Source: Impatiens glandulifera (taxonomy: Eukaryota > Streptophyta > Magnoliopsida > Ericales > Balsaminaceae). From it: DNA of 64,000 nucleotides. Under the pieces are notes generated by a model that saw only the letters and a program-made list of their open reading frames with translations, did no database searches and had not been told where the DNA came from. The DNA is taken from the NCBI RefSeq assembly GCF_907164915.1, contig NC_061862.1:144530972-144594971 (forward strand), in the 5' to 3' direction. The translations under genes were made by a program, and so were the position numbers. Shown one piece after another: positions 60,966 to 64,000 of this stretch (position 1 is the stretch's first letter; each line of letters begins with the position of its first letter).

Positions 60966-62940
60966 ATGTATTTTAATTTAGATAATAGTGTTATTTATAC
61001 TATAGAATATGTTCCACACATCTAATTTAATTATTATCTTTAGAAGATAAATGAAAATGACCAACAAATGAGACTTAGATGGATATGATTTAATCTTAAG
61101 GAGGTTAAGTTTTTAAATTTGAATATCATTAAAAATAAATTTATTTTATTAAAATAGGAATCAGGAGCCATATTTATGATAGTATTTGGTAGAAATTAAA
61201 TCCAAATTAAAAATACTAAAAAGGATTTTAGTTCTAGTATTTATTGGTATAAATTATGCACAATTCTAGAATGTTTTAAGATTTAAGTGTGTTTGGTAAC
61301 ACAAAATTGGAATTGAAGTATAATTCTAATTACTATGTTTGTTTATATCATTTAAAATTAAAAATTAAAAATAGAATTATAATTATAATTTCAGTTGAAT
61401 TCAAACGACTTTATAATTTTCAATTTTATTAATTTAAGCTCGGAAATATAATTTTAATATTTATTTTTTTTATGTTTTTTAAACAAAACATATTATTATT
61501 TTATAATTTATAACAGTTAAACCGGTATTTTTTTTATTTTAATTTAGAAAGTTAAAATATAGAATTGATTTTTTTTAATTTTTATAAGTTAACATTTTAA
61601 ACTGTATTTTTTTTTAGCAGTTTTTTAGAATTTAAGAAGTTAACCAATCTAACTAATATATTTTTTATTTTATTTTAGTAAGTTAATATATATATATTTT
61701 AATTAGAATTTAACTATAGACAAAAACACTTATCAAACTAATATTTTAATAATATAAATAATATATATATTCAAATTACTTTTATTATATATTTTTTTAA
61801 AAATATGAGAATTCAATAACAGTTATAGTGAAATTAGAATTTTATTGACAATTTTAATTATCTAAACCTACCCTAAGATCTTATAAGTAATTAAGTTGTT
61901 CCTCTTTAAAATATTGAAATAACAGTGTATATATTTTACTCACTCAATTTTATTTTTTATACCTTACAAAATAGTTTGAATCCATTATTTTGTTACTATG
62001 GATTTACTATATTTATATACATTATTTCAAAATAAATTTATATACATGACTTTGTTAAAGAGATAAATGGTGAAATAATGGGGAAAGTCGACACGAAATA
62101 ACCTATTACAACGACACATTTAATTGAGGAGACGAACATTCTCTATGACAATTTTATTAAATAGATTTTTATTTTTAATTGATGATGTCATTTATAATAA
62201 TATTTTAAAAAACACCGTGATTCAGAATAGATGCATATAGTAGTTCTCATTATCCGCATATTCTTGGACATACCATAACTGATGATGTATATTATTGCTA
62301 TTATTTTGGATGTTGTTTTTTATATTTTGTCTGATGTATTGTTGTTTCTGTTTTCAGTTGTTGTATTTTTTTTTCCTGTTGTCATTATTTTATACAAATT
62401 AATAAAGTTAGCGTTAACCCTTAACCCCATGATTTTTTCTTCTTTTTACTTTGTTTAATTAATTATTTTTTAGATACAAATAATATAAATTTAATTTTTA
62501 ATTGGTCTAATCAAATTATTACTCTATTGGGTCAATTGAAATTTGAATTTTTTTTCATTTTCATTATTTGAGCCTCCTGTTATTCAAGTTATACAAAACC
62601 ATATTTTTTTTTATTAATTATGGTGGTCGTGAACTTATTCACTTATTATTTGTCTAACATTTATAAATAATTAAATAAAATATTTACGTAACTAATTTAA
62701 CTATTGAATATCAACTAATTAAGGGTGTTGAGTAAAGTGTTCAACAATTATTTTTGGATTATTCGAATTTCTCTATTTGAATTTTTAAAAGATTTTTAGC
62801 GAAACTGAACCGAATTCAAATAAAATCGAAACGAAATCAATTTTTTAAAATATGTTCTATAATAAATTATTTTAATTATTTAATTTTATGTAATAAATTA
62901 TATAATATATAATTAAAATAAGAGAAACAAAAAATTCAGC
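60966..62940. other. AT-rich non-coding DNA
   Basis: No gene, RNA or clear transposon boundary was seen. Several short AT-rich homopolymer and dinucleotide runs. Confidence 0.45.
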
Positions 62941-62954
62941 GAAAGCAAATCCAC

Positions 62955-63345
62955 GAATCCGACGTGGCCTGCCACGTTGCGTCCACGTCCCAAAACTCAC
63001 ATTTCGGGTCCCGAAAGGTTATTTCGGGACCCGAAATGAGCATTTCGAGACCCGAAATGACCATTCAGGGACCTTTTTAATTTTTTCTCCTACCCACGTG
63101 CATTTTGGGACTCGAAATGAGCGTTTCGGGACCCAAAAATGCATTTTTAGGATCCGAAATGAGCGTTTTGGGACCCAAAATTACCGTTTTGGGACCCAAA
63201 ATTACCGTTTTGGGACATTTTTAATTTCCTCTCTCCTACCCACGAGAATTTCGTGATCCGAAATAAGGGACATTTTTAATTTTCTCTCTCTTACCTATGT
63301 GCATTTCAGGACATTTTTAAAATTTTCTTCGTCCTACCCACGTAT
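62955..63345. repeat. Minisatellite of GGGACCCGAAATG units
   Basis: About a dozen degenerate units of CATTTCGGGACCCGAAATGA, many forming the near-palindrome TTTCGGGtCCCGAAA. They are interspersed with a second phrase, tttttaattttctctctcctacccacg, repeated about four times (63081, 63215, 63275, 63325). The latter recalls cctacccacgtgc in the LTRs, but wider similarity was not seen. It begins with the near-palindrome GACGTGGCCTGCCACGT. Confidence 0.75.
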
Positions 63346-64000
63346 CATGTCACGTCGATTTGTTTTCTCTGAAATATTTTTTGAGTTTATCATTTTCTTA
63401 AAATAAATAATAAAACATAAATTCAATTTTCAAGTTAAAACTGGTCAGATATTCAACCCTACTCTTGATTACTGATTCTAGTCAATTCACTGAAATTTGA
63501 TATTAAAATTATTGACATGTTTTTTTTTTTCCCGAAGTTTGAATATATTGAAAAAAAAAAAAAGTTAGAAAGGCTGAGAAAAGAGTTTGAAACATTGTAA
63601 GCCTAAATTTAAAATTTTGGCCATTTATATATTTCTGATATGTGTAGTTTTATTACAACAGTATATATATATATATATTACAAAGAAGATAGTTTATGTG
63701 TTCTTCCATCTCCTTCTATTGCTTAAAATATGCACCTAACAGTGACTATGGTGGTCTCCTCTGCTCCCCAGTCCACCGTCTCTCTCTCCTCTCTCAAGCC
63801 TCCATAATAATATATTAAGTTATCTCCATTTTCCTTCGTGCTTATCGAGACGATGGCTATCTCACTCTTCTTCACTTCCAATCCACTCCGAGATCTCTGC
63901 TTCCGACCTCTATTTCATCTTTGATTCTCATCGCCTTCACTTTTCTACTCCATCAATCTCAACGATTTTTTTTGGTAATCCATTACTAACTTACTAATTT
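63346..64000 (+). other. Possible 5' end of a gene running off the window
   Basis: 63740-63960 is unusually CT-rich (ctctctctcctctctcaag, cttcacttttctactcc) and ends near a ttttttttgGTAATCC donor-like site. This is the look of a plant 5' leader with its first intron. ATGs at 63731 and 63853 open only short frames (26 and 23 codons), which would act as upstream ORFs. Before it lies AT-rich DNA with a short TA run (63660-63680). No coding exon can be named. Confidence 0.3.

Overview
The window is nuclear DNA of a flowering plant, almost certainly a eudicot. Three protein-coding genes are intact and all belong to plant families: a two-B-box (BBX) zinc-finger regulator with three exons, a V-ATPase proteolipid subunit c with three exons, and an intronless glyoxal/galactose-oxidase-like secreted enzyme. 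They lie in very AT-rich non-coding DNA crowded with plant-type transposable elements. I cannot name the species from the sequence.

Layout. 1-3.4 kb: remains of a FAR1- and ULP1-bearing (Mutator-like) element whose introns and spacers are filled by a short repeat around ATGACATTGCAGTT. 3.8-5.3 kb: BBX gene (+). 6.7-8.9 kb: V-ATPase c gene (-). 11.6-16.1 kb: decayed Ty1-copia element. 16.4-19.1 kb: hAT element with an 8-bp target duplication, interrupted by about 68 AT units. 19.8-21.4 kb: GLOX gene (+). 21.4-25.6 kb: AT-rich DNA with simple repeats and a SINE head.

25.6-61 kb is one structure. A non-coding unit of a few kb is present twice in direct orientation (about 25.58-55.44 kb and 55.95-60.97 kb). 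The first copy has been swollen to about 30 kb by insertions, while the second keeps several of the empty sites. Copy 1 holds a 14.2-kb Mutator-like element (MULE-A, 26174-40346, perfect 9-bp target duplication) that carries a captured piece of an AGC (D6PK-type) kinase gene. A second 9.65-kb MULE (MULE-B, 28792-38441) sits inside it with a broken mudrA-type transposase and a GRF zinc-finger remnant. A LINE (29421-33080) sits inside MULE-B, and a 1.26-kb hAT-type element (30037-31294, perfect 8-bp duplication) sits inside the LINE. Further right in copy 1 is a 9.8-kb LTR retrotransposon (45578-55372, 5-bp duplication TACTA) with LTRs of over 2 kb. Copy 2 carries a solo LTR of a related family and two small hAT-type MITEs.

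The most unusual object is that LTR retrotransposon. It has a copia/Sirevirus-like gag but no protease, integrase, reverse transcriptase or RNase H. In place of pol is a separate reading frame of about 1,113 codons (two in-frame stops) with an N-terminal domain like the plant 'putative transposon protein' family, a long acidic middle and an Arg/Gly-rich tail. This frame seems to have its own TATA promoter. Both LTRs, and the segment before that promoter, are packed with TTAGACG and its reverse complement, arranged as many small hairpins.

Coordinates of exons, terminal repeats and target duplications were read by eye. Similarities to families are recognised from motifs and were not searched.
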